A DNA stretch of 46,614 bases from JAVBNU01 sp031551265. Lineage in GTDB: Bacteria > Cyanobacteriota > Vampirovibrionia > Gastranaerophilales > Gastranaerophilaceae. Location: the NCBI GenBank assembly GCA_031551265.1, contig JAVBNU010000055.1:1-46614 (forward strand). Reading direction: 5' to 3'. The position numbers and the translations under genes are program-made. Shown piece by piece: positions 16,434-25,733 of this stretch. The first letter of the stretch is position 1; each line of letters starts with the position of its first letter. Under the pieces are notes generated by a model. The model searched no databases, was not told where the DNA came from, and was given only the letters and a program-made list of their open reading frames with translations.

Positions 16434-18143
16434 ATGGAAGAGAATAAAAATACTGTAAATATTGCCCAAAAACAAGCCAAACCTGAACAAAAAGCACATT
16501 CAGAACAAGTTTTGGGAAAAAAAGTTCCGGGCGAAAAACCTGCTAAGAAGAAAGTGAACTTACGGGATGATTTTTTGATATTTAGCTGTGTTGCAATGGG
16601 AACACTTGTTTTGTGTATATATTTGATGATTACTTCGATTGTAACCAATTTCGATTCTGACTTTGAAAAACAAGCTGTTAATGCCAACAACCTTATCACT
16701 GACAGCATTTATAGCCTCATGGATACTGATTTAGGTAATGAGGCAAATAAACCTCTATTGCAGGCCATGTTACTGAAACTAACGTCAGATGGTGATATTA
16801 AAACCATTATAATCCGAGACAATGAAACTAATACGGTATATCTATCTAACGTTGGAACATTAATCAACAAAACTTTTAATGCTTCAAATATTGAAGAATT
16901 TATTATCGCAAACGGTCTTGTAGAAAGCTCGTTTGGATTAAAAGACAGAATTAGTAAGCAAGGTGACAACAAAAACTCGCATTACTCAATTTTCGTGTTG
17001 CGCAACGAAACACAATCACTGATTAATTCCAGCAAAGTAGATGTACAGATTAAGCTAATGTTTTTGATTGCATTATTCTTCGCATTAGTGGTTTCATTTA
17101 TGCAGTCTCGTCGAATCATAAAACCCCTGCACGACTTAACAGAAGGTGCTCGATATTTTGCACAGGGTAAATTCAATTTCCGCTTAAAAGAATCAAAATA
17201 CAAAGAAATCAACGACCTTGTGCAATCTTACAACTCCATGGCCGGAAATCTACAATCTTTCTACGTCTCATTGGATAAGAAAGTGAAAAACAGAACCGCA
17301 CAACTGGAACAAGCGTTAAAAGAGCTGAAAAATGCACAATCAATGATGGTTCACTCAGAAAAAATGAAATCATTGGGTGGCTTAGTTGCAGGTCTCATGC
17401 ACGAAATTAATAATCCTGTAAACTTTATTTATGGCAATTTAATCCACTTGAATAATTACTCAGAGGATTTGATATCTCTAATTGATTCCTATAGCGAACT
17501 GGATTCGGAGCCAAAGGCCGCGAGTGCTATAAAAATTAAAAAAGATATTGATTATGAGTTTCTCAAAGAAGATTTGCCGGCACTACTAAAAAGCTGTAAA
17601 GAAGGCACTGAACGCACTAAGGATATCATTCAAGACCTGAAAAATTTCTCAAGACTTGACGCAAATGTTGTTAGTACAGTTGATTTGCCAAAAGAAATTG
17701 AAACAACCTTGAACATACTCTCTAACAAGTTTAAAAATAAAATAGAAGTCCATAAAGAGTATACTGGCTCTATACCTACGATTGAAGGTCATGGTAGTCA
17801 GCTAAATCAAGTATTTATGAACATATTAGATAATGCAGCTTTTGCGATTAAAGAAAAAGGTGATGTATTTATACGATTGAATACTGCCGACGAATATGTT
17901 TTAATAGAGATTGAAGATAACGGCTGTGGAATGTCTGCGGACGCAGCGAAAAAGATATTTGAACCGTTTTATACAACAAAACCCGTTGGACAAGGTACCG
18001 GCTTAGGTATGTCCATCAGTTATAAGGTTATAAAAACTCACAGTGGTGAAATTGAAGTTATATCAAAAGAAGGTGTTGGAACTAAATTCAAAATTAAGCT
18101 CCCGATTGAATATACACCAAATGAACATGCTTTAGCAAGGTAA
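16434..18143 (+). CDS. Membrane sensor histidine kinase
   Basis: The 569-residue kinase has a charged cytoplasmic N-terminus (1-45), a first membrane helix (about 47-69), an extracytoplasmic sensor region (about 70-205), a second helix (about 207-224), a HAMP domain (about 225-277) and a short coiled coil (KNRTAQLEQALKELKNAQ). The HisKA-type domain has the phospho-accepting H323 in LMHEINNPVNF. The ATPase domain shows the N box (QVFMNILDNAAFAI), G1 (IEDNGCGM), F box (FEPFYTT) and G2 (GQGTGLGMSIS). It starts five bases before the next gene ends its spacing: only 5 bases separate it from the HD-GYP response regulator, its probable partner. Confidence 0.95.
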   Translation: MEENKNTVNIAQKQAKPEQKAHSEQVLGKKVPGEKPAKKKVNLRDDFLIFSCVAMGTLVLCIYLMITSIVTNFDSDFEKQAVNANNLITDSIYSLMDTDLGNEANKPLLQAMLLKLTSDGDIKTIIIRDNETNTVYLSNVGTLINKTFNASNIEEFIIANGLVESSFGLKDRISKQGDNKNSHYSIFVLRNETQSLINSSKVDVQIKLMFLIALFFALVVSFMQSRRIIKPLHDLTEGARYFAQGKFNFRLKESKYKEINDLVQSYNSMAGNLQSFYVSLDKKVKNRTAQLEQALKELKNAQSMMVHSEKMKSLGGLVAGLMHEINNPVNFIYGNLIHLNNYSEDLISLIDSYSELDSEPKAASAIKIKKDIDYEFLKEDLPALLKSCKEGTERTKDIIQDLKNFSRLDANVVSTVDLPKEIETTLNILSNKFKNKIEVHKEYTGSIPTIEGHGSQLNQVFMNILDNAAFAIKEKGDVFIRLNTADEYVLIEIEDNGCGMSADAAKKIFEPFYTTKPVGQGTGLGMSISYKVIKTHSGEIEVISKEGVGTKFKIKLPIEYTPNEHALAR

Positions 18144-18148
18144 GATAG

Positions 18149-19129
18149 ATGAGTGAAAACGAAGAAAAATTTAAAATACTGGTAGTGGATGATGAAGAGT
18201 CGAATTTGAGCTTGTTATACCGCACGCTGCGCGGTAAGTACGAGGTAGACAGATCACTTTCTCCTGCTACTGCCGTTGAAATGCTCAAAGAAAAAGAATA
18301 CCACCTCATTATTTCTGATCATAGGATGCCTGAAATGGATGGTGTCGAATTGCTAAAACATGTTTACGACAATTACCCTGCTACTATGCGTATCTTGCTT
18401 ACAGCATATTCAGAAGTGAGTATTTTAATCAATTCTATCAACTACGCTAAAATTTACCGTTATGTAAGAAAACCATATTCACCAGATGAACTATTGATGA
18501 CAGTTGATGCTGCGTTAGAGTTTGCAGAACTCAAAAAAGATAACGAAAAATTAATCGTTGATTTAAAAGACTTATTCACCGGCACAGTAAAAGCAATTGT
18601 TGAAGCCTTAGACGCCAAAGATTCCTATACAGTTGGCCGTAGCAAACGCGTGACTTATTATGCTATTAAAATGGCCGAAATGCTTAAGTTATCACCAATT
18701 GAAATAAGCAAAATAGAAATTGCAGGACTTTTACATGATATCGGGATGATTGGTATTTCCGATGAACTGCTATCCAAGGCAGATGCGCTTACGCAGGATG
18801 AATTAAACGAAATTAAACAACACGTCGTTTATGGGGTCAAAATCCTTGACGATATAAAACAGCTAAAAGACGTTGTAGCTATTATAAAATACCACCATGA
18901 GCACTGGAACGGCAAAGGCTATCCTGAAGGATTGGTCGGCGAGCAGATTCCTTTGGCCTCAAGAATTATCGCTGTAGCTGATGCATATGACGGTATGGTT
19001 TCTCATCGTGCATACAGAAATGCCAAAACTCACGAAGAGGCACTAACTATCATAAACAATCTTGTAGGCGAACAGTTTGACCCTGCAGTTGTTGCTGTAT
19101 TTAACCAAATATTTTTAGACCCAAACTAG
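18149..19129 (+). CDS. Response regulator with HD-GYP c-di-GMP phosphodiesterase domain
   Basis: The 326-residue protein has a receiver domain at 1-125: acidic pocket D14/D15, phospho-acceptor D57 in IISDHRMPEMDG, T85 and K108. It is joined to an HD-GYP domain at about 140-320 with the metal-binding HD at 196-197 (LLHDIGMIGI), HHEHW (249-253) and GKGYP (255-259). HD-GYP domains hydrolyse c-di-GMP. The usual lysine after HDIG is methionine here, which occurs in some family members. It follows the histidine kinase by 5 bases, so phosphorylation by that kinase probably tunes c-di-GMP turnover near the PilZ receptor. Confidence 0.95.
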   Translation: MSENEEKFKILVVDDEESNLSLLYRTLRGKYEVDRSLSPATAVEMLKEKEYHLIISDHRMPEMDGVELLKHVYDNYPATMRILLTAYSEVSILINSINYAKIYRYVRKPYSPDELLMTVDAALEFAELKKDNEKLIVDLKDLFTGTVKAIVEALDAKDSYTVGRSKRVTYYAIKMAEMLKLSPIEISKIEIAGLLHDIGMIGISDELLSKADALTQDELNEIKQHVVYGVKILDDIKQLKDVVAIIKYHHEHWNGKGYPEGLVGEQIPLASRIIAVADAYDGMVSHRAYRNAKTHEEALTIINNLVGEQFDPAVVAVFNQIFLDPN

Positions 19130-19173
19130 ATTTGAAATATTGTTAATTTGTCGATAAGTTATAGGAGTATTAG

Positions 19174-21474
19174 ATGTTTTCGTTCTTATTTAAGCGTAAT
19201 AAAGCGCAGCCACCACAAAAAGACCAATTTGAGCTGGATGAAATTTTAGCCAAATTAAAATTAATTTACGACTATGAGAGTATTACTACAGAACGGAAGC
19301 TGATACTCAAAGGCTTGATCGAGGAAAATGGCTATTTACCATATCCACACATTCGTGCGCTTGAGGAACTTACTCCTGCTGAAACCATTTTCGGCCTGGA
19401 AATCAAATGGCAGTTGAATCAAACCTATAGCGAAACCAAATTTAATTGTACAGGCGAAAATATACACCCGGCTGTGCGTGCAGGGTTCAAAAATGCAGAA
19501 TGGATGACAAAAGAACAGCATAATATCAAATTGATCAATTTGGCCGCGTTAGGGAACGGCAATCAATCTCCTGAGGTTGGTAAATTTATAGACTGGCTAA
19601 AGCAAATATTGATTTTGCCGGCTGGTAATTTAAATAAAAAAGTACTGAATACAACTGTATACCTAATTCCATTCCATCCTCGCGAGTTTGGATGTGCCTA
19701 CTTGCCTTCCAGCTCTGAGATTAGCCCGAATTTGGAGGATAAGCTCATTTCGACAAAACTTGGAATAACAGCAAAAGAACAGGTTCAATTATTCATTCGA
19801 TTTGCACAGCTAGCCGGCCACAGCGTAATTTATGATGTGCTGCCTCAAACAGGACGTTATTCAAAAGCTGTATTGGCTAAACCACAAATTGCACGCTGGT
19901 TTGACATAAAAGCCCTAATTGCAATGTACAAAGACATTACCGATAAAGTTGCAACAACTCTGAAAACAAAATACGATCAGGACGATGTTGATGTTGTCAC
20001 ACATATCTACAAATCGACTCTATCTTCGGGCTCTGAGGATGTCAGCGAGAGCTACATTGAAATATATAATGAATTCAAAAAAGAGCTTTTAGATATCCAA
20101 AAATCGTACTCTAATGCAATGTTGACACACGAATCGCAGGAGAAACTTATACCACGCATAAGAGAAATTATTGCACTTTCCAACAATAAAACTATAAATG
20201 AAATATCACGAGAAGAAGATATTGTAGAGCAAGGTCAAACAATACAAAATCTAATAGAAACCGGCTTATGGCCGGCCCCCGGTGGCGCCTGGTGTTCTTG
20301 CGGAGTGCCCGTATTCATAAAGATGTCTGAATGCGGCGGCTATCCTGTATTCAAGCATTTTGACGTAAACGATAAAGACGTCACTAATTTTGCAAATTTA
20401 GACTGTCAAACACCTTATTACTTCGTCTATCTGGAAAACGGCGAATATAACAGTGAGGTTGTCGATTGGTTTGTAAATTACATGAAAGATTTGCAAAAAG
20501 AATACAATTTTGACGGTTTTAGAGTCGACCATATTGACCACATTGTCGATGAAGTCTCCGAAAAAGAAGGTGTGCCTATCAGCTATCGCGCGCCACGTGC
20601 TGTTTTAGGCAAACTAAACGCAGCCATGAAGCAGCAAGCCCCCTATTTTGCAGCATTGGCCGAATATATGCTCTGGGATAAATTCTACAAAGAATATCAT
20701 CAGGATATGAATTTTGACGTGCTGTGGGGCAACGATATAATTTCACAAGGTGATAAACTACCCTCCGTAATTATTGAGGACAATCAGGAATTACAGGTTT
20801 ACAACAGCAAAATTCCACCTCAAAGTCTGCCATTATCAATATTGAAAACTTATAATAATCAGGACGGTGAGTTCAAAGAAATCGACCAATACCCCGGCCA
20901 GCTAGGCGAAGATGGGGCAATATTCAAATGGCTCAAGTATAAGTTTATGCCGGGAGGCAAGCTTGCACAACGTCCCGCTCTGTTTATCGATGGTGATGAA
21001 TCATTCACAAAAACCGGCGTTGAAGAGGTAATTGGCTCAGAAATTTCAATGAAACGCGAAAAGAACTATGATTTTTATGCAAAATTTAAGGCTATAAACG
21101 ACTTTGCGCTTAATTCAGAACTGACCCGCGAGGGCGAGGCTCAAATCCTCATTGAAGATGAGGACGGTTTTGTCGCATGGCTGGTCTCAAAAGATCCGCT
21201 CAAAGAAGCTCTTTTAGTTGTTGCGAATTACTTTCCGCCCACTGAAAAAAAGCGTGTAACGTTGCCTGATGACACGACTGTGATTGAAATCGTAGAAGGT
21301 GAAGAAGTCACTAATAAAACTATCAAACTCCCTTGTGATTACAGCATTGTCTCGCAATATACGTATAGCAAAAAAGAGAAAAAATTCACAGAAAAGAGTT
21401 TTACTCGTGAAAACAGCATAAAATTCGGAAAAATCCAGCCTTCAGAATTTTTTATCTATAAAGTTTTAAAATAA
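19174..21474 (+). CDS. Alpha-amylase-fold (GH13-like) protein
   Basis: This 766-residue protein has no signal peptide and appears cytoplasmic. The clearest glycoside hydrolase family 13 mark is FDGFRVDHIDHI, whose D452 sits at the nucleophile position. LAEYML (E497) is a candidate acid/base. VIYDVLPQTG matches region I (usual DVVxNH) but lacks the N-H pair, and no clear region IV NHD is visible; IIEDNQ (D536) is the nearest candidate. The C-terminal ~130 residues look like the amylase beta-sandwich domain. Substrate cannot be read; a maltodextrin or glycogen role is a guess. TAGGAG precedes the ATG. It follows the regulator by 44 bases. Confidence 0.7.
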   Translation: MFSFLFKRNKAQPPQKDQFELDEILAKLKLIYDYESITTERKLILKGLIEENGYLPYPHIRALEELTPAETIFGLEIKWQLNQTYSETKFNCTGENIHPAVRAGFKNAEWMTKEQHNIKLINLAALGNGNQSPEVGKFIDWLKQILILPAGNLNKKVLNTTVYLIPFHPREFGCAYLPSSSEISPNLEDKLISTKLGITAKEQVQLFIRFAQLAGHSVIYDVLPQTGRYSKAVLAKPQIARWFDIKALIAMYKDITDKVATTLKTKYDQDDVDVVTHIYKSTLSSGSEDVSESYIEIYNEFKKELLDIQKSYSNAMLTHESQEKLIPRIREIIALSNNKTINEISREEDIVEQGQTIQNLIETGLWPAPGGAWCSCGVPVFIKMSECGGYPVFKHFDVNDKDVTNFANLDCQTPYYFVYLENGEYNSEVVDWFVNYMKDLQKEYNFDGFRVDHIDHIVDEVSEKEGVPISYRAPRAVLGKLNAAMKQQAPYFAALAEYMLWDKFYKEYHQDMNFDVLWGNDIISQGDKLPSVIIEDNQELQVYNSKIPPQSLPLSILKTYNNQDGEFKEIDQYPGQLGEDGAIFKWLKYKFMPGGKLAQRPALFIDGDESFTKTGVEEVIGSEISMKREKNYDFYAKFKAINDFALNSELTREGEAQILIEDEDGFVAWLVSKDPLKEALLVVANYFPPTEKKRVTLPDDTTVIEIVEGEEVTNKTIKLPCDYSIVSQYTYSKKEKKFTEKSFTRENSIKFGKIQPSEFFIYKVLK

Positions 21475-21489
21475 AAAGGAGCATGACCA

Positions 21490-21768
21490 TTGACTTATGA
21501 GCAAAAAATAATAGCGGCCATGGAACTTATTAAAGCTGATAAAATAAAAGCCGCTCGAAACGAGCTAGACAGGCTTTCTAAAGAATATCCTTTGCAAATA
21601 GAACCTTTTTATTACTTGGGCAAAATTGAAGCGACTAATAACAACATTATAAAAGCTATAGAGTACGTACAGAAGGCACTAAAAATAATGCCTTTTTATC
21701 AAGGATACATATCTTTGGCAGAGTTTACTGCGCTCTTAAAGATAAAAAAAATACAATTAACAATCTGA
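21490..21768 (+). CDS. TPR fragment, 5' part of a frameshifted TPR-GT61 gene
   Basis: The reading frame starts at TTG (AGGAG 8 bases upstream) and encodes 92 residues with tetratricopeptide-like helices (PFYYLGKIEATNNNIIKAIEYVQKALKIMP). The frame stops at 21768, yet the TPR pattern continues in the next frame: GRVYCALKDKKNTINNLKLAY from about 21717. Restoring one G near 21717-21718 gives YISLGRVYCALKD, a normal TPR, and joins this part to the GT61 part into one protein of about 491 residues. So this is probably the 5' end of one gene broken by a one-base deletion, or by a sequencing error. Confidence 0.6.
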   Translation: MTYEQKIIAAMELIKADKIKAARNELDRLSKEYPLQIEPFYYLGKIEATNNNIIKAIEYVQKALKIMPFYQGYISLAEFTALLKIKKIQLTI

Positions 21769-21845
21769 AGCTGGCTTATGTATACAATAACAGCGACAAT
21801 GCTATATTTGATGATTTATATAAACTAACAGGCGATGAAAGTTAT

Positions 21846-22964
21846 ATGGACAGAAACGACATTTCTATTGACGGTTTTTATGAGTCTTCGAGCGAATGCC
21901 CAAGCGTTAAATACCAAAAAATTTCAGAGTCAAAAGTTCTCAAAAGAAAAAAATTTAATTTTGTGGAGCAACAATTCAATGCGAAACAAAAAAATATGCT
22001 GGCTAATGCGATTGAACAATATGAGACCTGTAATATTCCTGAAAATTTCGTTATTGAAATGTCAAATGGCAAAATATTTCTAAAACAATCTGACCAAACT
22101 TATTTTATTACTGAAGACAATAAAATACTGGCAGATATGCTTGTTAATAATGGCCCTAAGCTTAGTACAAACGAGTGGCCAGATGCAATTGATATTGCCG
22201 ATAATATTTTAGTCTTGTCATCATGTTGGGGCGGTAATTTTTATCATTGGTTAACTTGGACCGTTTCAAGGCTCCATATGCTAAACGAAGCAGGTTACAA
22301 ATTAAATAATTTTGATAAAGTTATTGTTAACTATGCTGGTTTTAAATTCCAAAATGAATTGTTGAAAATGCTTGATATACCTAAATATAAAATTATTGGA
22401 ACCATTTCAGATGGGGGTTTTTTAAAGGCAAAAAAAATTGTGACGGCATCTATTCCTGATTTTACCGTAACACCTGAAGTAATTACCCAAAGCCTTAGAA
22501 AGTTTTTTTTGAAAAATGAATATATAAATGAAAATTTTCCAAAGAAAATATACTTAAGCAGAAATAAAAGCAAGGCACGTTTTGTTGTAAACGAAGAGGA
22601 GTTAATAACATTCTTGTCTAACTTCGATTTTGTAACAATTTATGCTGAGGACCTAACTTTTGCAGAGCAAGTCAAATATTTTGCCAATGCAGATGTCATT
22701 ATTTCCCAACACGGCGCGGGGCTAACAAATATCGCTTTTTGTAAAGCAAAAACCAAAATTATTGAAATTTATAATGAAAATATAAAAGATTATGTGGATC
22801 TATCTTTTTGCCAAATATCTGATAATTTGAACTTAAGTCATTATTTTATGTTTGGTGAGGCCGAAGGAAACGGACCAAACGCGAACATGCACGTAGATAT
22901 GGATAAATTACAAGAAATTTTTGAGATTGCTGAATTAAAAACTCCAGATTTAGCTGCACCTTAA
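21846..22964 (+). CDS. GT61-family (DUF563) glycosyltransferase, probably 3' part of a frameshifted gene
   Basis: The 372 residues from ATG 21846 carry family GT61 landmarks: SSCWGGNFYHWLTWTVSRL, FPKKIYLSRNKSKARFVVNEEE and ADVIISQHGAGLTNIAFC (quoted in pieces). GT61 enzymes transfer sugars such as xylose or GlcNAc to glycans or proteins. The frame is open upstream of the ATG back to about 21711 and there encodes TPR-like sequence, so the true start is likely the TTG at 21490 before a one-base frameshift. TPR-glycosyltransferase fusions can modify surface or flagellar proteins, but the target here is unknown. Its 3' end overlaps the convergent fumarase by 15 bases. Confidence 0.75.
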   Translation: MDRNDISIDGFYESSSECPSVKYQKISESKVLKRKKFNFVEQQFNAKQKNMLANAIEQYETCNIPENFVIEMSNGKIFLKQSDQTYFITEDNKILADMLVNNGPKLSTNEWPDAIDIADNILVLSSCWGGNFYHWLTWTVSRLHMLNEAGYKLNNFDKVIVNYAGFKFQNELLKMLDIPKYKIIGTISDGGFLKAKKIVTASIPDFTVTPEVITQSLRKFFLKNEYINENFPKKIYLSRNKSKARFVVNEEELITFLSNFDFVTIYAEDLTFAEQVKYFANADVIISQHGAGLTNIAFCKAKTKIIEIYNENIKDYVDLSFCQISDNLNLSHYFMFGEAEGNGPNANMHVDMDKLQEIFEIAELKTPDLAAP

Positions 22965-24332
22965 GGGCATATCCTTAACAGTAAGCTTATAGATCGCTTC
23001 TGTGCCTAAATCTTCAAATGCGACTACCTCTGCAGCAATGACACACTGAGCAAGATAGCTGGCAATTCCTCCTTGGGCTGTGAAATACTTAGCGCCATTA
23101 TCATTAAATGCTTTCATTGTTTCGCCGGAACGTTCACCTTTACCTATAGCGCCAATTACGCCAAACTTTAGAAGCTGCGGGGTAAATTTGTCCATACGCT
23201 TCGATGTTGTTGGCCCAACAGGGCCAATAATCTCGCCTGGCGCACTTGGACAAGGCCCTGCATAGAAGATTATTTTGTTTTGGAGCTTAAACGGCAATGT
23301 TTCGCCATTTTCAAGCATTTCAATCAAGCGTTTATGCGCTGCATCCCGCGCTGTATAAATTTCACCTGATAGTAAAATTTCATCACCATTTTTGAGATTT
23401 TTAAGCTTATCAAATTCGTGTGCATTAACTTGCTTGCCGGTGTTTGAAGTGCAATCAACACGTTGCGGCATATAAGAAGAATTACAATATGTAATTTCCT
23501 CATCATTTTTTATCACACATGTCCCGTGGCGCATACTATGGCAATTAAACGTGACAGCAACAGGCATACTAGCTATATGAGTCGCTGCAGAAAGAATTTT
23601 AACATTTAAAACTGTTTTCTGCAGCCCTGATGAGGTGTTATTTTTATTAATATAATTTTTCATTTTTTCGGCGAATTCAACAATTTCAGCACTATCATCC
23701 GCTTCAAAAAACGCTTTTTTAGACAACAACAGTGCTTTATCAGCAGTGCCACCAATACCTACGCCTAAAAACAAAGGAGGACAAGAATTTGTCCCTGATT
23801 CGTTAACGGAGTCGCTAATTAAAGAGATTATTTCATCCTGAGTAGCCGAAGGCGCGAGCATAAAGAGTTTACTCATATTCTCAGCGCCACCGCCTTTAAT
23901 CATAATATTAACTTCGATTTCAGCGCCATCAACTATTTCGGTATAAATAATGGCAGGAGTGTTGTCAGAAGTGTTATTGCGGTCGAATAATGCATTTTTC
24001 ACTACTGACTTGCGGTAAAAATTATCCTTATAACATCTTGCTACTGAGTCATTTATGGCACTATTTATATAAGCGCCCTCTAATTGCACCTGTTGACCTA
24101 TTTTCAGAAATACAAGCACCTGTCCTGTATCCTGACAGAGCGGGCGTTTGCTCGTATAAGCCAGTTCAGCATTCTGTAAAATCGCCTTTAGCTGACTTTT
24201 TGAAGCCGCATCAGTAGCACCGGAACACTCCTGACAAATCGTGTCATAGGCAGCTTTGGGCATCTGCGTATTTATCTCAATCAAAAGCCTATATATGCTA
24301 TCAGCAATTGTTTTTGTGTTTATTGTCGTCAT
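22950..24332 (-). CDS. Class I fumarate hydratase, alpha and beta domains fused
   Basis: Class I fumarases interconvert fumarate and malate with an oxygen-sensitive 4Fe-4S cluster. The alpha part (about 1-275) has cluster-ligand candidates C66 in RPLCQDTGQ, C184 in TNSCPPLFLGVGIGG and C264 in TFNCHSMRHG, plus IKGGGAENMS. The beta part (about 300-460) has GEIYTARDAAHKR, FYAGPCP, IGPVGPTTSKRMD and GKGERSG. The 460-residue fused form is shorter than FumA-type enzymes. Class I tartrate dehydratase is the main alternative. It is probably monocistronic; a 300-base AT-rich region lies upstream. The enzyme fits an anaerobic or microaerophilic cell. Confidence 0.9.
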   Translation of the reverse strand: MTTINTKTIADSIYRLLIEINTQMPKAAYDTICQECSGATDAASKSQLKAILQNAELAYTSKRPLCQDTGQVLVFLKIGQQVQLEGAYINSAINDSVARCYKDNFYRKSVVKNALFDRNNTSDNTPAIIYTEIVDGAEIEVNIMIKGGGAENMSKLFMLAPSATQDEIISLISDSVNESGTNSCPPLFLGVGIGGTADKALLLSKKAFFEADDSAEIVEFAEKMKNYINKNNTSSGLQKTVLNVKILSAATHIASMPVAVTFNCHSMRHGTCVIKNDEEITYCNSSYMPQRVDCTSNTGKQVNAHEFDKLKNLKNGDEILLSGEIYTARDAAHKRLIEMLENGETLPFKLQNKIIFYAGPCPSAPGEIIGPVGPTTSKRMDKFTPQLLKFGVIGAIGKGERSGETMKAFNDNGAKYFTAQGGIASYLAQCVIAAEVVAFEDLGTEAIYKLTVKDMPLRCS

Positions 24333-24659
24333 AAAGTTATTTTAACATTAAAAAAATTTTCTTAAAATCTGCTAAAATAAAAAATAACAAGTAAAACACA
24401 AGAGTCTTTTAGAAATATATTAATAAAATCAATTGATTCATCACGCTATTATCATAATATTACTTAAAGAAATATATGGATAATATTTCAAGACCAAGCG
24501 CCGAGTTTTATTCATATATTTCGATTAGTATATTTTGCAATTTTGTTTTGACCATGCAAGATATACCTAAACGGAATATCACGATAATATTTTCTTCTAA
24601 ATTTTATTAACAATTATGAATATAATGCACTATGAGTGCGCAAAATATATAATTCAAGT
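24333..24659. other. AT-rich intergenic region, nothing recognised
   Basis: This stretch lies between the divergent fumarase and methyltransferase genes and must hold both promoters. It is very AT-rich, with several TATAAT-like and TTGACC-like words, but no pair at good spacing stands out. I see no open frame, strong hairpin or RNA gene. Confidence 0.5.
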
Positions 24660-25733
24660 ATGGATTATATTGATATTTATTTAACAAACGACGGTTCTGT
24701 CGGCTTGTACAATAAAAACGTACAAGATATTTATCACGCGTCAGCAGGCGCGTACACAGAAAGTATGGAGAAATTTATTTTGCCGGCGAATATAAAATCC
24801 TATGCCGAAAAAAATAACGAAATAAAAATTCTCGACGTTTGCTATGGTATCGGATATAATTCAAAGTTCGCTATCGAGGCAGCTGTAAGCGCCAATAGTA
24901 ACATCAAAATAACCATAGACGCTCTTGAATATGATGCTAATTTAATCGTACTATCCCCTCTACTTAAGGATACGAGAACTCAAAGCTATATAGATTATGC
25001 ATTAATCAAGACTATAAGCGCACAAAAACTTGTTGATGCCGAACAGCTAAATGAAATGATGAGCAACAAAAAAATTAAACAATATGTAGACCACTCAAAA
25101 GCCAATTATTTAAAATATACGTTTTTAGCAGGGCACAGTTGCCCTGGAACGCCTTTGAAACGTTTTTTACATAATATATATTATCAACATGTATCTAATC
25201 GGCATAAAAAGGCTGCAAATCCCCTTAAAGACACGTCGTTTAACATGAGGTATCATTTAGAGGATGCTCGGTACTCGATTCAAAAGTTAACTACTTGTTA
25301 TGATTTTATATTTTTGGATGCTTTTACTCCCAAACTTGCACCTTCACTTTGGACTTTTGAATTTTTCAAACAACTTTACGAACATCTTAATGATGACGGA
25401 TTACTTTTAACATATTCAAATGCAATTGTTGTTCGCTCAGCCATGCAGGCTGCAGGATTTTGTGTCGGCAAAAATTTAAACTCAGCAAAACGTTCTATAG
25501 GCACCATTGCTGCGAAAAATAAAGCCCTTATAGAATCGCCTCTGAGCGAATATGAACTTGGACTATTAAACACAACGGCCGGAATTTATTATCGTGATGA
25601 TAATGATTTATCTTTGTGCGACGATGTAATTTTAAAGAATCATGAACTTGAAAAACAAAACTCGGACAAACAAACATCCAGCGCGTATATAAAAATGCAT
25701 GGTAAAACACACGGAGGAAAACGCAATGTATGA
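24660..25733 (+). CDS. MnmC/MnmD-like SAM-dependent methyltransferase (DUF752)
   Basis: The protein resembles the methyltransferase half of MnmC, which finishes the mnm5s2U modification at the tRNA wobble position. NVQDIYHASAGAYTESMEKF matches the family's YHSxxGAxxES phrase. DVCYGIGYNSKFA is the SAM-binding loop (usual ExGFGTGLN), and FLDAFTPKLAPSLWTFEFF is the DAFxPxxxPxLW motif. An insertion of about 90 residues (about 95-185) separates the halves. I chose ATG 24660 (MDYIDIYLTNDG); GTG 24636 in frame is an alternative, and neither has a clear Shine-Dalgarno. The 3' end overlaps the FAD oxidoreductase by 8 bases. Confidence 0.75.
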   Translation: MDYIDIYLTNDGSVGLYNKNVQDIYHASAGAYTESMEKFILPANIKSYAEKNNEIKILDVCYGIGYNSKFAIEAAVSANSNIKITIDALEYDANLIVLSPLLKDTRTQSYIDYALIKTISAQKLVDAEQLNEMMSNKKIKQYVDHSKANYLKYTFLAGHSCPGTPLKRFLHNIYYQHVSNRHKKAANPLKDTSFNMRYHLEDARYSIQKLTTCYDFIFLDAFTPKLAPSLWTFEFFKQLYEHLNDDGLLLTYSNAIVVRSAMQAAGFCVGKNLNSAKRSIGTIAAKNKALIESPLSEYELGLLNTTAGIYYRDDNDLSLCDDVILKNHELEKQNSDKQTSSAYIKMHGKTHGGKRNV

